Shown here one piece after another: positions 4,222-6,380 of a stretch of 6,380 bases of DNA. Below the pieces are notes generated by a model that did no database searches, was not told the origin of the DNA, and saw nothing but the letters and a program-made list of their open reading frames with translations. The stretch is from an uncultured Lactobacillus sp. (GTDB lineage Bacteria; Bacillota; Bacilli; Lactobacillales; Lactobacillaceae), in NCBI GenBank assembly GCA_946409675.1, contig CAMJXI010000066.1, forward strand, positions 1 through 6,380, written 5' to 3'. Both the position numbers and the translations under genes were made by a program. Position 1 is the stretch's first letter. Each line of letters starts with the position of its first letter.

Positions 4222-5850
4222 TTAGACACTAATATGTAATTTTTCTGCTATCCGACCCATTTTTGGTCCGATAATCTTCTGTGCTAGTTCTGTCTTCAAG
4301 ACAGCGTAGACATAGACGCCGACACCAACCGCTAGTGCAACCACAATCACACCAACTGCTACCATCCGGCTATTGCTGCTCAAGAAGAAGTACATCCCCT
4401 GCACAACAATCGTCACCGCAGCAAACATTATCAATGAAAATCCTGCAATGCCAATAAATCTTCTCGAAAGTCGTTCGGAGTTGTAATGGTAAACCAAACG
4501 CAAGTGTTTCATTGCTAACCAACTCGTAATTCCTAAACCGATTGCTGTTGCCAGCAGTGGTCCATAAATCTTGAAGAAATAGATCATTGGGAACTGCACG
4601 ACAAGTTTTAAGCCTAATCCGAGCAGCAAGTACTTGATTGCTAGCTTGTTGTCCGACAGTCCTTGTAAGACCGCGGCCAAAACCGTGAATAGACCTAAGA
4701 TAATCGCCACGAATGCCGACAAGTACAAGACACTCGTACCCAACGCATCGTAACCATAAAAGATCGTGTAGAGTGGTTTAGCGATTGCCGCCATCCCCAA
4801 ACTACTTGGCATCATCACAAAGAAGAATAGTTGGAGGGTATTTTCAATCTGATCAGCCATTTCCTTGCCATCTTTTTTGGCATGAGCACCCGCAAGCAAC
4901 GGAATCGCCGTCACCGCCATCGCTGTGGCCAACGAAACGACAATCATGATTAACTTATTAGCATTCAAGCCAAACAGCGCATACCAGCTCTCAATCTGGT
5001 CATAACCGGCATTCACGAACATCTTGATAAAGGGATGGAATGTGTATTGATCGACCAGTTGGAACAACGTAATTCCCGAATCAATAATGATAAACGGAAT
5101 CGATTGCTCGATAATTTCAAACAAAAGTCGCTTGGTTGAAACCTGAATCTGATTATCACTCTCCTCAACCAGCGTATTGATTTGCCGTTGATTGCGTTTG
5201 TAATACCAGACCAAGAGTCCCAGTCCAAAAGCCGCCCCAATTGCTGCAGCCAAGTTAGATTGCGTAACTGCATCAACGTAGTTCCCCTTTTGGATTTTCA
5301 TGATGAAGAATGCAGTGAGTAACATCCAGACAACCCGGGCAAATTGTTCCACGAATTGCGAGATTGCACTCGGAGCCATGTCGTTATAGCCCTGGAAGAA
5401 TCCCCGCATCAAACTCATTACTGGAATAATCAAGACTGCGACCGCCAAACTTTGGAGCACTGGAACCTGTCTTGCATCCCCCGCCGCCAAAACTGGTGCC
5501 AAAAAGTACATCAAAGCAGCCGAAACTACTCCAAGGAGTGCCATCAAGCCTAGACCATTCTTAAATAATCTCTTCCCAACCCCGTATTCGTTCACGGCGT
5601 TGTATCGTGCGACTTGTTTAGCAACAGCCCCAGGAATTCCGGCTGTACTGATAATCAGAAATAAACTGTAAATATTGTAACTTTTGGCAGTAAGGGCGTT
5701 AGCCACATTACCATGGTCCCCCATCCAGGCATACCAAGGGATAATGTAAATTGCCCCCAGAATCCGCGAGAAAATCGAGCCAAAAGTCATCCAAGCTGAA
5801 CCTCTGATTAAACTATCATGGGAATCACCTTGTTGATTCTTTTTCAGCAT
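4222..5850 (-). CDS. YtgP/MurJ-type lipid flippase (MOP superfamily polysaccharide transporter)
   Basis: This is a 542-residue, very hydrophobic integral membrane protein with about 14 predicted helices and a short basic N-terminal tail. It matches the PST/MOP flippases annotated 'polysaccharide biosynthesis protein' in lactobacilli. The two-lobed repeat is visible: the first lobe opens with SLIRGSAWMTFGSIFSRILG (13-32) and has the conserved RGFFQGYND (149-157) with SQFVEQFAR (164-172); the second has the parallel LQGLSDNK (395-402). A soluble charged link (about 218-242) joins the lobes. The B. subtilis homologue YtgP, of nearly equal length, is an established lipid II flippase (MurJ), so export of the peptidoglycan precursor is the likely role; other polyprenyl-linked sugars cannot be excluded. 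The start has AGGAAG 5 bases upstream. It lies 93 bases after leuS on the same strand and may be cotranscribed; a weak -10 (TATGAT, plus-strand 5883-5888) could give it a promoter of its own. Confidence 0.88.
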   Translation of the reverse strand: MLKKNQQGDSHDSLIRGSAWMTFGSIFSRILGAIYIIPWYAWMGDHGNVANALTAKSYNIYSLFLIISTAGIPGAVAKQVARYNAVNEYGVGKRLFKNGLGLMALLGVVSAALMYFLAPVLAAGDARQVPVLQSLAVAVLIIPVMSLMRGFFQGYNDMAPSAISQFVEQFARVVWMLLTAFFIMKIQKGNYVDAVTQSNLAAAIGAAFGLGLLVWYYKRNQRQINTLVEESDNQIQVSTKRLLFEIIEQSIPFIIIDSGITLFQLVDQYTFHPFIKMFVNAGYDQIESWYALFGLNANKLIMIVVSLATAMAVTAIPLLAGAHAKKDGKEMADQIENTLQLFFFVMMPSSLGMAAIAKPLYTIFYGYDALGTSVLYLSAFVAIILGLFTVLAAVLQGLSDNKLAIKYLLLGLGLKLVVQFPMIYFFKIYGPLLATAIGLGITSWLAMKHLRLVYHYNSERLSRRFIGIAGFSLIMFAAVTIVVQGMYFFLSSNSRMVAVGVIVVALAVGVGVYVYAVLKTELAQKIIGPKMGRIAEKLHISV

Positions 5851-5943
5851 AAATACTTCCTATTTTTTCATTAGATACATTTATCATACAAAATATTTAG
5901 TAATAAATAGCATTATTTTTAAGAAGTTAATGATTTCTTAGTT
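5851..5943 (-). other. AT-rich leuS-flippase intergenic gap
   Basis: These 93 bases are very AT-rich and hold the flippase ribosome binding site (AGGAAG near 5856-5861) and a possible -10 (5883-5888) without a good -35. They contain no strong terminator. Read-through from leuS into the flippase gene is therefore plausible. Confidence 0.4.
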
Positions 5944-6380
5944 TTAGATAACGATATTAACAATCTTATTAGGAATGACAATCACTTTTTTGACTGGTGT
6001 ATCTGCCAAAAATTCGTGGACATGGTGATTGGCCAAAGCCAATTTTTCAACTTCATCTTTTGGTGAATCAAGTTCAACTTCGATCTTACCACGCAACTTA
6101 CCGTTAACTTGGATCATGATTTCAACCACGTCATCGATTAATTTAGCAGGGTCAAATGTTGGCCAAGCGGCGTATGACAAGCTTTCTGTCTCGCCCATGA
6201 TTTGCCAAATCTCTTCCATCATGTGAGGTGATACTGGTGCCAAAAGCTTCACGAAACCTTCGATATATTCGTAAGGAATTTGATCAACCTTGTAGGCAGC
6301 ATTGATGAAGACCATCAATTGTGAAATCCCAGTATTGAAGTGTAATGCTTCAAAGTCGGCTGTCACGTTCTTAACAGTTT
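5944..6380 (-). CDS. leuS: Leucyl-tRNA synthetase, C-terminal part, cut by window edge
   Basis: The last 145 complete codons of LeuRS are present, and the frame stays open through position 6380. The GTG at 6364-6366 is an internal valine, since TVKN precedes it in frame. The start of the fragment, VTADFEALHFNTGISQLMVF, and then LLAPVSPHMMEEIW belong to the anticodon-binding helical bundle of class Ia synthetases. The end, from MIQVNGKLRGKIEV to KKVIVIPNKIVNIVI, is the small C-terminal domain that contacts the tRNA-Leu elbow and long variable arm. The enzyme charges leucine onto tRNA-Leu in the cytosol, including the tRNA-Leu(CAG) encoded at 1391-1474, though the two genes are far apart and not coregulated by anything seen here. 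No strong terminator follows; AAGAA/TTCTT arms at about 5921-5939 are weak. Confidence 0.95.
   Translation of the reverse strand, partial: TVKNVTADFEALHFNTGISQLMVFINAAYKVDQIPYEYIEGFVKLLAPVSPHMMEEIWQIMGETESLSYAAWPTFDPAKLIDDVVEIMIQVNGKLRGKIEVELDSPKDEVEKLALANHHVHEFLADTPVKKVIVIPNKIVNIVI

Noticed and set aside
6364..6366. GTG as the start of a separate small protein at the right edge
   Set aside because: The frame continues upstream to the window edge with matching leucyl-tRNA synthetase sequence, so this is an internal valine codon.

Overview
The window looks like chromosome of a low-GC Gram-positive bacterium, most probably a member of the Lactobacillaceae. This rests on the AT-rich base composition, strong GGAGG-type ribosome binding sites, U-tailed hairpin terminators, a tRNA gene without an encoded CCA, and proteins that read like their lactobacillus homologues. 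I cannot name a species from sequence alone.

Layout, left to right. (1) 1-199, minus strand: the N-terminal 66 codons of an NCS2-family (AzgA/PbuG-like) purine permease, cut by the window edge. Its promoter is at 233-261, with an inverted pair of PurBox-like sequences just upstream. (2) 393-520, plus strand: a 26-codon single-membrane-helix microprotein with its own terminator. (3) 534-1384, plus strand: two tandem HicB-like antitoxin-family genes and no HicA toxin. The first has a C-terminal ribbon-helix-helix DNA-binding segment, and a palindrome lies between the -35 and -10 of their promoter. (4) 1391-1474, minus strand: tRNA-Leu(CAG), which shares a bidirectional terminator with the hicB pair. 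(5) 1536-2387, plus strand: nnrD, the NAD(P)H-hydrate repair dehydratase, whose promoter overlaps that of the tRNA. (6) 2421-4004, minus strand: a solitary fused (TMD-NBD) ABC exporter half-transporter behind a near-consensus promoter. (7) 4113-4204: an intergenic inverted repeat with a T-tract, either the end of the next gene's transcript or a small RNA. (8) 4222-5850, minus strand: a 542-residue MOP-superfamily flippase of the YtgP/MurJ type. (9) 5944-6380, minus strand: the C-terminal end of leucyl-tRNA synthetase, cut by the window edge.

Most of this is housekeeping: purine uptake, metabolite repair, cell-wall lipid flipping and translation. The HicB pair, the microprotein and the lone ABC exporter are the accessory-looking parts. 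I found no CRISPR array, insertion sequence, phage gene or clear new multi-gene system. The best second looks are the toxin-less HicB pair with its apparent autoregulatory operator, the membrane microprotein, and the unexplained hairpin locus at 4113-4204.
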